Shown here one piece after another: positions 41,140-49,384 of a stretch of DNA of 64,000 bases (position 1 is its first letter; every line of letters begins with the position of its first letter). Under the pieces are notes generated by a model. It was given only the letters and a program-made list of their open reading frames with translations, did not search any database and was not told the DNA's origin. Both the position numbers and the translations under genes were made by a program. This DNA comes from Sphaerisporangium album (lineage in GTDB: Bacteria; Actinomycetota; Actinomycetes; Streptosporangiales; Streptosporangiaceae). Where the stretch lies: assembly GCF_003323745.1 (NCBI RefSeq), contig NZ_QOIL01000015.1:124001-188000 (forward strand). Reading direction: 5' to 3'.

Positions 41140-43209
41140 ATGGACGGAACCTGGCTCGACCACTCGCGATGGCCGCCGGCGGGCCGGGTGCTCGCCGCGG
41201 CCACGATCATGCCCGCGCTCCTCCTGGCCGGCTGGCTGCCGGCCGGTCTGGTCCTGCTGCTGTTCGGCGCGTTCCGGCCGCTGCCCGTCCTGCTGCTCGG
41301 CGGGGCGCTCGCCGTCGCCCTCTGCGCGTACGCAGTGCGGCTGACCCGCGCCCGCGAGGCGCCCGAGGCCACATTCTGGCAGGTCACGGCGGTGGCGGTC
41401 ATCGCGGCCGCCTCGGGCCTGTTCAACGGCCTGTTCCACAGCCAGCAGCTTCTGGTGCGCCGCGACCCCGGCACGTACGCGCAGTACGCCGCCTGGCTCG
41501 CCCGGCGGGGCTCGCTGCCGATCCCGTACGACACGGCGGCGTTCGGCGGCGCCGACCCCGCGCTGCGCTTCGACAGCGTCGGCTTCTACGACTACGGCGG
41601 CGCGGTGGTGCCGCAGTTCATGCCCGGCGCCCCGATGCTGTACGCCCCCGGCCACTGGCTGGGCGGCCTGGACGGCCTGCTGGTGATGCCCGCGGTGCTC
41701 GGAGCGCTCGCCGTGCTGACCGTGGCGGGGGTCGTCGCCCGGCTGGCGGGCGCGCGGTGGGCGCCGCTCGCAGCCCTGGCGTTCGCGGTCGCGCTGCCGA
41801 TCCTCTACACCTCGCGCACGACGCTCAGCGAGATCCCCTCGCTGATCCTGCTGTTCGGCGGCCTCGCGCTGGCCCTGGACGCGCGCGCCCGCCCGCGCGT
41901 GGCGGCCCTGGCCGGGCTGGTCTTCGGCCTGGCGCTCCTGGTCAGGATCGACGGCCTGCGCGACATCCTGCCTGTGCTGGCGTACGCGGGGCTGCTGATC
42001 GCGATGCGCCGCGCGGGGGGCCGGGCCGCGGTGTACGCGCCCATGGGGCCGTGGCTGCTGGGCGGGCTGGTAGTGGGCGCCGGGATCGGCTTCGCCGCAG
42101 CGCTCCTCCTGGCCCGTCCCTACCTCTCGTATCTGTCCGGCTCGGTGGTGCCGCTGCTGTACATCTGCGCGGCCGTGCTGGTGATGGCCGCCGCGGGCGC
42201 GTCGCTCGGCCCGAGGATCATCGCCTGGTTCGCGTCCCGGGCGGGACGGGCGCCCCGGCTCGCGTCCCGGGTTCCGGGGCCGGCCGCCGGGCTGGTCTTC
42301 CTGGTCATGCTCGGGTTCGCCGCGCGCCCGTGGCTGCAGACGGTGCACCGCGTCGCCGTCACCCCCGAGGACCAGCTCAACGCGGGGTTCATCGAGGCGG
42401 TGCAGCAGGCCAACGGGCTGCCGCTGGACAGGTCGCGGCTCTACTACGAGGACTCGCTGTACTGGGTGTTCTGGTACCTCGGCGTGCCGGCCGTCGTGCT
42501 GGCCACGTTCGCGGCCGCCCTGCTCGTGCACCGCATGGCGCGGGGACGCGGGTTCGCCTGGGTGCTGCCGCTGGCCGTCGTCGGCTGGACCACGGTGACC
42601 ACGCTGTGGCTGCCCGCCATCACCCCCGACCACCCGTTCGCGTCCCGGCGCCTGGTGCCGGTGGTGATCCCGGGCCTGGTGGTCCTCGCCGTGTGGGGCG
42701 GGCGGTGGGCGGCGGCCCGGGCGCGGTGGGCGGGGTACGGCCCGCGGGCGCGCGCGGTGATGTCCGCGATCATCGGGGCGCTGCTAGTCGTCCCGGCCGC
42801 GATCACCTCGATCGGCACGGCCTTCACCCATATCGAGCAGGGGGAGGCCGCCCAGGTGGAGAGGCTGTGCGCCGCGCTGCCCCGTGACGCCTCCGTGCTG
42901 ATCGTCGAGCGGGTGACGAGCGACCGGTTCCCGCAGGTGGTGCGGGGCATGTGCGGCGTGCCCACCGCATCGGTCCGCGTCGTGGAGGGGGACGTCGCGC
43001 CGCGCGCCGACGTGGAGCGGCTGATCGGACGCGTGCGGTCCACGGGCCGCCGTCCCGTCCTGCTCGCCGCCGATCGCCGCCAGCTCGCCCCGTACGGCAC
43101 GGCGGAGCAGGTGGTGAGCCTGCGCACCCGCCAGGACGAGCGCTCGCTGGTGAGCCCGCCGGACGGCACGTGGTCGCTGAACGCCACCGTGTGGATGACC
43201 ACGCCGTGA
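41140..43209 (+). CDS. Polytopic membrane protein, GT-C-like
   Basis: A 689-residue membrane protein starting at ATG 41140, just after a TAGGCT -10-like box (41123-41128), implying a leader of only a few bases. About twelve TM helices. The first large loop, RRDPGTYAQYAAWLARRGS, carries the Asp expected in GT-C glycosyltransferases, and the next, RFDSVGFYDYGG, is Asp/Tyr-rich. LSEIPSLILLFGGLALALD resembles a PMT/ArnT-type helix. The extracytoplasmic C-terminal domain (about 585-689) is alpha/beta (DASVLIVERVTSDRFPQVV). No enzyme name can be fixed; a role in surface glycan assembly is inferred from the neighbours. Confidence 0.75.
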   Translation: MDGTWLDHSRWPPAGRVLAAATIMPALLLAGWLPAGLVLLLFGAFRPLPVLLLGGALAVALCAYAVRLTRAREAPEATFWQVTAVAVIAAASGLFNGLFHSQQLLVRRDPGTYAQYAAWLARRGSLPIPYDTAAFGGADPALRFDSVGFYDYGGAVVPQFMPGAPMLYAPGHWLGGLDGLLVMPAVLGALAVLTVAGVVARLAGARWAPLAALAFAVALPILYTSRTTLSEIPSLILLFGGLALALDARARPRVAALAGLVFGLALLVRIDGLRDILPVLAYAGLLIAMRRAGGRAAVYAPMGPWLLGGLVVGAGIGFAAALLLARPYLSYLSGSVVPLLYICAAVLVMAAAGASLGPRIIAWFASRAGRAPRLASRVPGPAAGLVFLVMLGFAARPWLQTVHRVAVTPEDQLNAGFIEAVQQANGLPLDRSRLYYEDSLYWVFWYLGVPAVVLATFAAALLVHRMARGRGFAWVLPLAVVGWTTVTTLWLPAITPDHPFASRRLVPVVIPGLVVLAVWGGRWAAARARWAGYGPRARAVMSAIIGALLVVPAAITSIGTAFTHIEQGEAAQVERLCAALPRDASVLIVERVTSDRFPQVVRGMCGVPTASVRVVEGDVAPRADVERLIGRVRSTGRRPVLLAADRRQLAPYGTAEQVVSLRTRQDERSLVSPPDGTWSLNATVWMTTP

Positions 43210-43327
43210 ACGCCGTCGTGTGGACGACCGACGCCCTGAACGCCGCGTCCGACCGGCGGCGGGCGTGCTCGGGAGGGTGGGCGGCGCGTATCCGGCAGGG
43301 GAAGAACGGGCTCGGCGTCGAGTTGGC

Positions 43328-43726
43328 CTAATGAAGCCGGTGGCCGGGAACGATCGGGCCGGCGGACCCGTCCAGCACGCAGCCGTTCGAGTAGCGCTGG
43401 GCGAAGAAGATCATCCGGCCGTCGTACACGCCTCTGATCCGCACGTCGTAGGGGTCGTGGATGGTCGGGCAGATGACGCCGGGCCGGGGCCTGATCTTGT
43501 CGAGGTCGCCGCCGATCGCGCGGAGCATGGCGCAGGCCTTCTCCGGCGCCGGGTGAGAGCCGCCGGTGGGATCGCACTTCAGGGACCAGCTCCTGGTGTC
43601 ACCGGCGTGAAGGTGGTTCTTGCTGATCACCAGGCGGACGGGGGCGTCTCCGGCGGGAGCGGGGACCGGCGTCATGGTGGTGGCCAGAGTGGTGGCGAGA
43701 GTGGTGGCCAGGGCGGCGGCGTACAT
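43328..43726 (-). CDS. SSI-type (Streptomyces subtilisin inhibitor) protease inhibitor, secreted
   Basis: A 132-residue precursor. GAGGAGG about 7 bases before ATG 43726 decides the start. The leader MYAAALATTLATTLATT is unusually Thr-rich and lacks an N-terminal charge; ATG 43747 would add MIRGGHP and supply an Arg. The mature part matches SSI: SLKCDPTGGSHP, ACAMLRAIGGD, ICPTIHDPYDV and SNGCVLDG, with four Cys for two disulphides. The reactive-site loop reads CPTIHDP, so P1 is Thr, where SSI has Met. These inhibitors block secreted subtilisin-like proteases and transglutaminase activation. Convergent with the GT-C-like gene; own promoter near 43750-43800, which is AT-rich. Confidence 0.88.
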   Translation of the reverse strand: MYAAALATTLATTLATTMTPVPAPAGDAPVRLVISKNHLHAGDTRSWSLKCDPTGGSHPAPEKACAMLRAIGGDLDKIRPRPGVICPTIHDPYDVRIRGVYDGRMIFFAQRYSNGCVLDGSAGPIVPGHRLH

Positions 43727-44093
43727 CGGGTGACCTCCTCGGATCATGGTACTCAGAGTGAGATCATAACTACGAAGCGTATATATTGAGGGAACTTTAC
43801 TCCGCGCCCGCGGGTGGTTCGAGGGGAAAAGGGCCGGCCGGTGGGGGTTCTCGCCGGTCACGGCGGACGGGAGGCGGGAAATGATGGACGTCTGCGGCCC
43901 GAAGGCGAGGGGGCGAAAATACGGCAAATCGCGAAAAGTCCCCGTAATGGCAAGCCCGGAACCCGGACAGCGCCGGGCAAGCACGTGGTCAGGCGCGTCC
44001 GGACGTCACGCGCCCGCGGAATCGGCGAGATCGGGACGGCCGGAGTGGCACGGCCGCCGACGGATAAGACTCTGCTGATGGGGAAGATGTGGA

Positions 44094-44121
44094 TTTCAAC
44101 CTCGGCCGGGCACTGTATCCT
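44094..44121 (+). promoter_or_regulatory. Promoter for leaderless GT2 gene
   Basis: TTTCAA (44094-44099) and TATCCT (44116-44121) are separated by 16 bases, an acceptable sigma-70-type pair. The GTG at 44130 lies 8 bases after the -10 box and has no Shine-Dalgarno, so transcription probably starts at the start codon. Confidence 0.55.
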
Positions 44122-44129
44122 CGCCCGAC

Positions 44130-45059
44130 GTGAGTGTGACCGAGACGCCTGAGACTGGACTCGCCGTGGACGCCAAGCCCTATGTGACGATCGTCCTGCC
44201 CTGTTACAACGAGCAGGACCACGTCATCGCGGAGGTCGAACGCATCTGCGGGGCCATGGACGTGAGCGGCTACACCTACGAGCTGGTCGCCGTCGACGAC
44301 CACTCCACCGACGGAACCCTCGACCGCCTCCAGGAGGCCGCGCCCCGGTTCCCGAACATGCGCATCGTCGCGTTCCACCGCAACGGCGGCTCGGGCACCG
44401 TGCGGCGCATCGGCACGCAGGACGCGCGCGGCGAGATCGTCGTCTGGACCGACGCCGACATGACCTACCCCAACGAGCGCATCCCCGAGCTGGTGCAGAT
44501 CCTGGAGAAGGACCCGGCGATCGACCAGGTCGTCGGCGCGCGCACGAGCGAGCAGGGCTCGCACAAGATCCTCCGGGTGCCGGCGAAGTGGTTCATCCGC
44601 AAGGTGGCCGAGCGCCTGGCGGGCCAGGAGATCCCCGACCTGAACTCCGGCCTGCGCGCCTTCAGGAAATCGGTGTCGCTGCCCTACCTGCGGCTGCTGC
44701 CGCCCGGGTTCTCCTGTGTCACGACGATCACGCTGGCCTTCCTGTCCAACCAGCACGACGTGCACTACATGCCGATCGAGTACAGCAAGCGGGCCGGGAA
44801 GTCCAAGTTCAGCTTCATCTCCGACGCCTACCGCTACATCCTCCAGGTGCTGCGGATGGTGATGTACTTCAACCCGCTCAAGGTGCTCATGCCGCCCGCC
44901 ATCTGGCTGGTGGTGATCGGGCTGGTGAAGGGCGTCGTGGACATGTTCCGGCACCCGTTCTACTTCCCCGCCAGCACGGTGATGGTGTTCCTCTCGGGGT
45001 TGATCATCGGCTCGCTGGCGCTGCTGGCGGACCTGATCGTCCGCTCCCGGGGCGAGTAG
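44130..45059 (+). CDS. Polyprenyl-phosphate glycosyltransferase, GT2 (DPM/GtrB-like)
   Basis: A 309-residue protein. VTIVLPCYNEQDHV opens the GT-A domain, DDHSTDGT is the conserved loop, VVWTDADMTYPNERIPEL holds the DXD, and LNSGLRAFRK with GKSKFSF further on is diagnostic of enzymes that put a sugar onto polyprenyl phosphate. Two C-terminal TM helices (about 250-300) anchor it. It would supply lipid-linked sugar to the GT-C-like proteins at 39272 and 41140. Starts at GTG 44130 without a ribosome site, apparently leaderless. The GT4 gene follows 19 bases after its stop. Confidence 0.9.
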   Translation: MSVTETPETGLAVDAKPYVTIVLPCYNEQDHVIAEVERICGAMDVSGYTYELVAVDDHSTDGTLDRLQEAAPRFPNMRIVAFHRNGGSGTVRRIGTQDARGEIVVWTDADMTYPNERIPELVQILEKDPAIDQVVGARTSEQGSHKILRVPAKWFIRKVAERLAGQEIPDLNSGLRAFRKSVSLPYLRLLPPGFSCVTTITLAFLSNQHDVHYMPIEYSKRAGKSKFSFISDAYRYILQVLRMVMYFNPLKVLMPPAIWLVVIGLVKGVVDMFRHPFYFPASTVMVFLSGLIIGSLALLADLIVRSRGE

Positions 45060-45078
45060 GCCGCGGGGGGCGGGGGAC

Positions 45079-46155
45079 ATGCGGATCGCGATCGTCGGGC
45101 CCACGTACCCGTACAAGGGCGGCGGGGCGCAGCACACCACCGAGCTGGCGCACCGGCTCGCGGCCGGCGGCCACGACGTCGTGATCGAGTCCTGGCGCGC
45201 GCAGTATCCCGCGTTCCTGTATCCCGGGCAGCAGACGATCTCCGCGCCGGAGGGCGAGCCGTTCCCGCACGTCCGGCGCGACCTCGACTGGCGGCGGCCC
45301 GACGGGTGGCTCCGGTGCGGACGCCGTCTGCGCGGGGCCGGGCTGGTCGTGCTGACGCTGCTCAGCCCCGTGCAGGTGCCCGCCTACCTCGGCATCCTGT
45401 ACGCCCTGCGCCGCGGGGCGCCGGTCGTGGCGTTGTGCCACAACGTGCTGCCCCACGAGCGCAAGCCGTACGACGCGCCGCTGGTCAGGGCGCTGCTGCG
45501 CCGGTCCGACCGCGTGCTCGCGCACTCTCCCGAGCAGGCGGCCATCGCCCGAGAGCTCGGTCCCGCGCCGGTCTCCGTCGCCGCCCTGCCGCCGCACCTT
45601 CCGGCCAGGTCCGGGGAGCGCGCGGGGGAGGGCGTCCGGCGCAGGCTGCTGTTCTTCGGCATGGTCCGCCCGTACAAGGGGCTCGACCTGCTGCTGCGCG
45701 CCCTGGCCCGGGTGCCGGGCGTGTCGCTGACCGTGGCGGGGGAGTTCTGGGGCGGCCTGGAGGAGACGCGCGCCCTGGTCGCGGAGCTGGGGCTCGGCGA
45801 CCGGGTCGAGCTGCGGCCCGGGTACGTGGCCGCCGAGGACGTGCCCACGCTGTTCGCCGCGGCGGACGCCCTCGTCCTGCCCTACCGCTCCGCCACCGCC
45901 AGCCAGAACGTCTGGCTCGCCCACGAGCACGGCCTGCCGGTGATCGTCACCCGCGTGGGCGCCCTCGCCGACCATGTGACCGACGGCGTCGACGGCCTCG
46001 TCGTCGACCCGGGCTCGGCCGACGCCCTCACCGGGGCGATCAGCCGCTTCTACGCGGACGGTGAACCCGAACGCCTCCGCGGGAACGTCAAGGCCGTCGA
46101 CCCCGAGCCCTACTGGAACACCTACACCGAAACGCTGATCTCCCCGGGGACCTGA
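45079..46155 (+). CDS. Glycosyltransferase family 4
   Basis: A 358-residue GT-B enzyme. The Gly-rich acceptor loop is IVGPTYPYKGGGAQHTTELA, the second Rossmann domain starts LLFFGMVRPYKGLDLLLRA near residue 192, and the donor site reads QNVWLAHEHGLPVIVTRVG, with Glu in the expected place. Soluble; acts on cytosolic lipid-linked acceptors. Follows the GT2 gene by 19 bases and precedes the methyltransferase by 23 bases, so it sits in the operon 44130-47973. Donor unknown, though a mannose-1-phosphate guanylyltransferase-like gene at 49385 makes a GDP-sugar conceivable. Confidence 0.88.
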   Translation: MRIAIVGPTYPYKGGGAQHTTELAHRLAAGGHDVVIESWRAQYPAFLYPGQQTISAPEGEPFPHVRRDLDWRRPDGWLRCGRRLRGAGLVVLTLLSPVQVPAYLGILYALRRGAPVVALCHNVLPHERKPYDAPLVRALLRRSDRVLAHSPEQAAIARELGPAPVSVAALPPHLPARSGERAGEGVRRRLLFFGMVRPYKGLDLLLRALARVPGVSLTVAGEFWGGLEETRALVAELGLGDRVELRPGYVAAEDVPTLFAAADALVLPYRSATASQNVWLAHEHGLPVIVTRVGALADHVTDGVDGLVVDPGSADALTGAISRFYADGEPERLRGNVKAVDPEPYWNTYTETLISPGT

Positions 46156-46178
46156 CGCCGGCTACTACTCTTGACCGG

Positions 46179-47033
46179 GTGGGTAGGGAACGAGTCGCGC
46201 AGCTTGAGTACTCCGAGTTCCAGGTCGCGATGCTGGACGAGGCGAAGCGGCGGCGCAAGGCCGCCAAGATCATCGCCGTGCTGGCGCACTTCCTGGGAAG
46301 GGAGGCGCGGGACGGCGGCGGCGCGGTCCTGGACGGGCTGACCGTCGCCGACATCGGATGCTCGGCCGGGTTCATCGCCGACGAGCTGGCCCTGGCGGGC
46401 GCGAAGCGCGCGTTCGGTGTGGACATCGACGTCCCGGGCCTGCGCAAGGCGGCCGAGCGGTTCGGCGAGCGCGTCGACTTCGTCTGCGCCGACGGCACCG
46501 CGCTGCCCTTCCGTGACGGGTCCATGGACGTCCTGGTGTTCAACCACATCTACGAGCACGTCGTGGACCCCGACGCGGTGGTGAGGGAGATGCACCGGGT
46601 GCTCGCCGACGACGGCGTGCTGTACCTCGGTCTCGGCAACCGGCTCGGGGTGATGGAGCCGCACTACAAGCTGCCGTTCCTGTCCTACCTGCCGCCCTCG
46701 CTGGCCGACCGGTACGTCCGCGCGTCCGGCCGGGCCGACCACTACTACGAGCGCTTCCGCACCCGGGGCGGCCTGCGCCGCATGCTGGCGGGCTTCCACG
46801 TCTGGGACTACTCGCTGCCCGTGCTGGCCTCGCCGCAGCGGTTCGCGGGCGCCGAGCTGTTCCCGGGGGCCGTGGGCCGCGCCGCCCAGGCCACGCTGGC
46901 CCGTTCGCCGCGCGCGGCGCTGCGCGGGCTGCTGCCCGTCGTCCCGACCTACCTGTGGGTGGCCACCAAAGCGCCCCGCGGGCCGCTCGGCTCCGCGCTG
47001 CCGCAGCCGCCCCAGCGGGTCGCCACCCGATGA
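46179..47033 (+). CDS. Class I SAM-dependent methyltransferase
   Basis: A 284-residue protein. Motif I is VADIGCSAGFIADELA, motif II gives VDIDVPGLRKA, and the later strand DVLVFNHIYEHVVDP leads into the acceptor region (MHRVLADDGVLYLGLGNR). It probably methylates a glycan or lipid head group in the envelope pathway. GTG 46179 has no Shine-Dalgarno; TACTCT ends 7 bases upstream and may act as an internal -10 box for a leaderless transcript. The substrate-binding C-terminus (PHYKLPFLSYLPPS) is characteristic of a poorly described subgroup. Confidence 0.88.
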   Translation: MGRERVAQLEYSEFQVAMLDEAKRRRKAAKIIAVLAHFLGREARDGGGAVLDGLTVADIGCSAGFIADELALAGAKRAFGVDIDVPGLRKAAERFGERVDFVCADGTALPFRDGSMDVLVFNHIYEHVVDPDAVVREMHRVLADDGVLYLGLGNRLGVMEPHYKLPFLSYLPPSLADRYVRASGRADHYYERFRTRGGLRRMLAGFHVWDYSLPVLASPQRFAGAELFPGAVGRAAQATLARSPRAALRGLLPVVPTYLWVATKAPRGPLGSALPQPPQRVATR

Positions 47034-47049
47034 GCGCCCGGACCGGCCG

Positions 47050-47973
47050 ATGACGGGCAAGAAGCTCCTCAGGTTCGCGTTCCTCCTGGTCGCGCTGGGG
47101 TTCGGCGGCTGGGCGATCGCCGGGCAGTGGTCGCAGGTCGCGGACGGGTTCTCCCGCCTGTCGTGGCCGCTGCTGGCGGGATCGCTGGTGGCGGTGCTGG
47201 CGGCGCTGGTGTCGGGCATGCTCATGTGGCGGGCGCTGCTCGCCGACCTGGGGTCCCCGCTGCGGTTCCCGGACGCGGCCAAGGTCTTCTTCATCGGGCA
47301 GCTCGGCAAGTACATCCCCGGGTCGCTGTGGCCGGTGCTGGCGCAGATGGAGATGGGGAAGGACCTCGGCGTCCCGCGCCCCCGCAGCGCCACCGCCTTT
47401 TTCCTGACCTATCCGATCTACCTGGCGACCGGGCTCGCGGTGGCCCTGCTGACCCTCCCGGCGTTCGCGGGCGCGTCGGTGTCCCGGTACGCCTGGCTGC
47501 TCCTGCTGCTCCCCCTCCTCGTCGCCGGGCTCCACCCGAAGGTCGTCAACACCGCCCTCGGGTTCGGCCTCAAGCTGCTCAAACGCCCCCCGCTGGAGCG
47601 CCCGCTGACCCGGCGCGGCCTGCTGACCTCCGCCGGGTGGGCGTTCGCGGGCTGGGTCGCGTACGGCGCCCACCTCGCGCTGATCGTCGCGGGCCTCGGC
47701 GCCACCGGCGGGCGCGCGCTGGCGCTGTCCGCGGGCGCGTTCGCCCTCGCCTGGTGCCTGGGCTTCATCGTGGTGATCGCCCCGGCCGGCGCGGGCGTGC
47801 GCGAGGTGGCGATGGTGGCGGCCCTCGCGCCCGTCCTGGACGGCGGGACGGCCATCGCGGCCGCCCTGTGCTCCCGTCTGGTCGTCTCCGCCGGCGATCT
47901 CGTCTGCGCCGCCGCGGCCGGTGCCGCCGCCCGCCGCGCCGAACCCGTCCCGGCGGCCACCCGAGGGGATTGA
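47050..47973 (+). CDS. Lysylphosphatidylglycerol synthase TM-region (UPF0104) family protein
   Basis: A 307-residue protein with about eight TM helices. The hallmark QLGKYIPGSLWPVLAQMEMG lies near residue 78 and the GAGVREVAMVAALAPV segment near 250; both define the flippase-like membrane domain shared by MprF and AglD. No soluble aminoacyl-transferase domain follows, so it does not make lysyl-PG on its own. In glycan clusters, such proteins are presumed to move or handle lipid-linked intermediates. It begins 16 bases after the methyltransferase stop and ends the operon. Confidence 0.87.
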   Translation: MTGKKLLRFAFLLVALGFGGWAIAGQWSQVADGFSRLSWPLLAGSLVAVLAALVSGMLMWRALLADLGSPLRFPDAAKVFFIGQLGKYIPGSLWPVLAQMEMGKDLGVPRPRSATAFFLTYPIYLATGLAVALLTLPAFAGASVSRYAWLLLLLPLLVAGLHPKVVNTALGFGLKLLKRPPLERPLTRRGLLTSAGWAFAGWVAYGAHLALIVAGLGATGGRALALSAGAFALAWCLGFIVVIAPAGAGVREVAMVAALAPVLDGGTAIAAALCSRLVVSAGDLVCAAAAGAAARRAEPVPAATRGD

Positions 47974-48241
47974 CCGACTGCGGGGTGGCGTGCTGACGGC
48001 CCGAGCCGCATCGCACCGGAACTCCAGCCCTCCGGCGGCGCCCGGCTCCCGCATCTCCGTGCGTCATGCCCGTGCGAGGCGGTAACCGTCGCCGTGGTTA
48101 ACAGGTGAGACATGGTTGGGGGATGAAAGGGGCTCGGCGCCGTACCGGGGGTTGCGGGTGGGGAAATGAGCGGTCATATCACTCACGGATCGGGGGAGCC
48201 TCGCAATAGAGTGAATCGGTGACCGGAAAGGAGCGCGGCTA
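47974..48241. other. Intergenic region with promoter for the next GT4 gene
   Basis: 268 bases without a gene. TAGAGT at 48207-48212 is a plausible -10 box, and AAAGGAG at 48227-48233 is the ribosome site for GTG 48242. An imperfect GGTAACC/GGTTAAC inverted repeat lies near 48080-48105. The central part (48100-48200) is AT-richer than its surroundings. Confidence 0.45.
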
Positions 48242-49369
48242 GTGACGCCCCGTGTGCTCGTCGACGCCACCGCGGTCCCCGCCGACCGCGGGGGTCTGGT
48301 CCGTTATGTGGACGGTCTCGTCGGCGCCCTCGACCGCGCGGGCGCCGATCTCGCGGTCGTCTGCCAGCGCGCCGACGCCGACCGCTACGGCAAGATCGCG
48401 CCAAGGGCGCGCATCCTCACGGGGCCTCCGGCGATCGCGAGCCGCGGCGCGCGGCTGGTCTGGGAGCAGACCGGCATCCCGGTGCTCGCGCGCAGGGTCG
48501 CCGCCCAGGTGATCCACGCGCCCTACTACTCGATCCCGCTGCACTCGGGCCTGCCGACCGTGGCGACCGTGCACGACGTGACGTGGTTCACCGAGCCCGA
48601 GCTCCAGGGCGATCTGAAGGCGTCGTTCTTCCGCGCCGCCACGCGTACGGCGGTCCGCGACTCGGCCCGCGTGGTGGTGCCGTCCAAGGCCACCCGCGAC
48701 GAGCTGGTGCGGCTGCTCGCGGCCGACTCCACGCGCGTCGACGTCGCCTACCACGGGGTCGACCGCCACCTGTTCCACGAGCCGTCCGAGCAGGAGGTCG
48801 CGCGGGCCGCGGGCCGGCTCGGGCTGCACGGCCGCCCGTACGTCGCGTTCCTCGGCGCCTTCGAGCCCCGTAAGAACGTCCCGAACCTGGTGCGGGGCTT
48901 CGGCCAGGCGGTGCGCGATCTTCCCTCGCCGCCCGCGCTCGTGCTGGCCAGCGCCGCGGGCTGGAGCGACGAGGTCGACGCCGCGATCAGCGAGCTGCCC
49001 GTGACGGTGCGCGTCGTCCGTCCCGGCTACCTGTCGTTCGCCGACCTGCCGGGGTTCCTCGGCGGCGCGGTCGTGGTGGCCTTCCCGTCGCGCGGCGAGG
49101 GGTTCGGGCTGCCGGTCCTGGAGGCGATGGCCTGCGGCGCCCCCGTGCTGACCACCCATCGCACCTCGCTGCCCGAGGTCGGCGGCGAGGCCGTCGCCTA
49201 CACCGAGCCGGACGCAGAGAGCATCAGGGACGCCCTCAAGGCGCTTCTGGAGTCCGAGGAGCGCCGCGACGCGCTCGCCGCGGCCGGCATCGCCCGCTCG
49301 CGGGAGTTCACGTGGGAGGCTTCCGCCGAAGCTCATTTGGCCTCATATGAACGAGCGGTCGATCAGTGA
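48242..49369 (+). CDS. Glycosyltransferase family 4 (mannosyltransferase-like)
   Basis: A 375-residue GT-B enzyme starting at GTG 48242, with AAAGGAG 8 bases upstream. RVLVDATAVPADRGGLVRYV is the N-terminal Gly-rich loop; VIHAPYYSIP and TVATVHDVTWF are typical of mannosyl- and rhamnosyl-GT4 enzymes. The second domain has AFLGAFEPRKNVPNLVRGF, and the donor-site sequence is FPSRGEGFGLPVLEAMACG with the E-x7-E pattern. The next gene, 15 bases downstream, makes a sugar nucleotide, so donor supply and use appear coupled. The sugar is probably mannose from GDP-mannose, an inference only. Confidence 0.9.
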   Translation: MTPRVLVDATAVPADRGGLVRYVDGLVGALDRAGADLAVVCQRADADRYGKIAPRARILTGPPAIASRGARLVWEQTGIPVLARRVAAQVIHAPYYSIPLHSGLPTVATVHDVTWFTEPELQGDLKASFFRAATRTAVRDSARVVVPSKATRDELVRLLAADSTRVDVAYHGVDRHLFHEPSEQEVARAAGRLGLHGRPYVAFLGAFEPRKNVPNLVRGFGQAVRDLPSPPALVLASAAGWSDEVDAAISELPVTVRVVRPGYLSFADLPGFLGGAVVVAFPSRGEGFGLPVLEAMACGAPVLTTHRTSLPEVGGEAVAYTEPDAESIRDALKALLESEERRDALAAAGIARSREFTWEASAEAHLASYERAVDQ

Positions 49370-49384
49370 GCTAGCCTCACCGTT

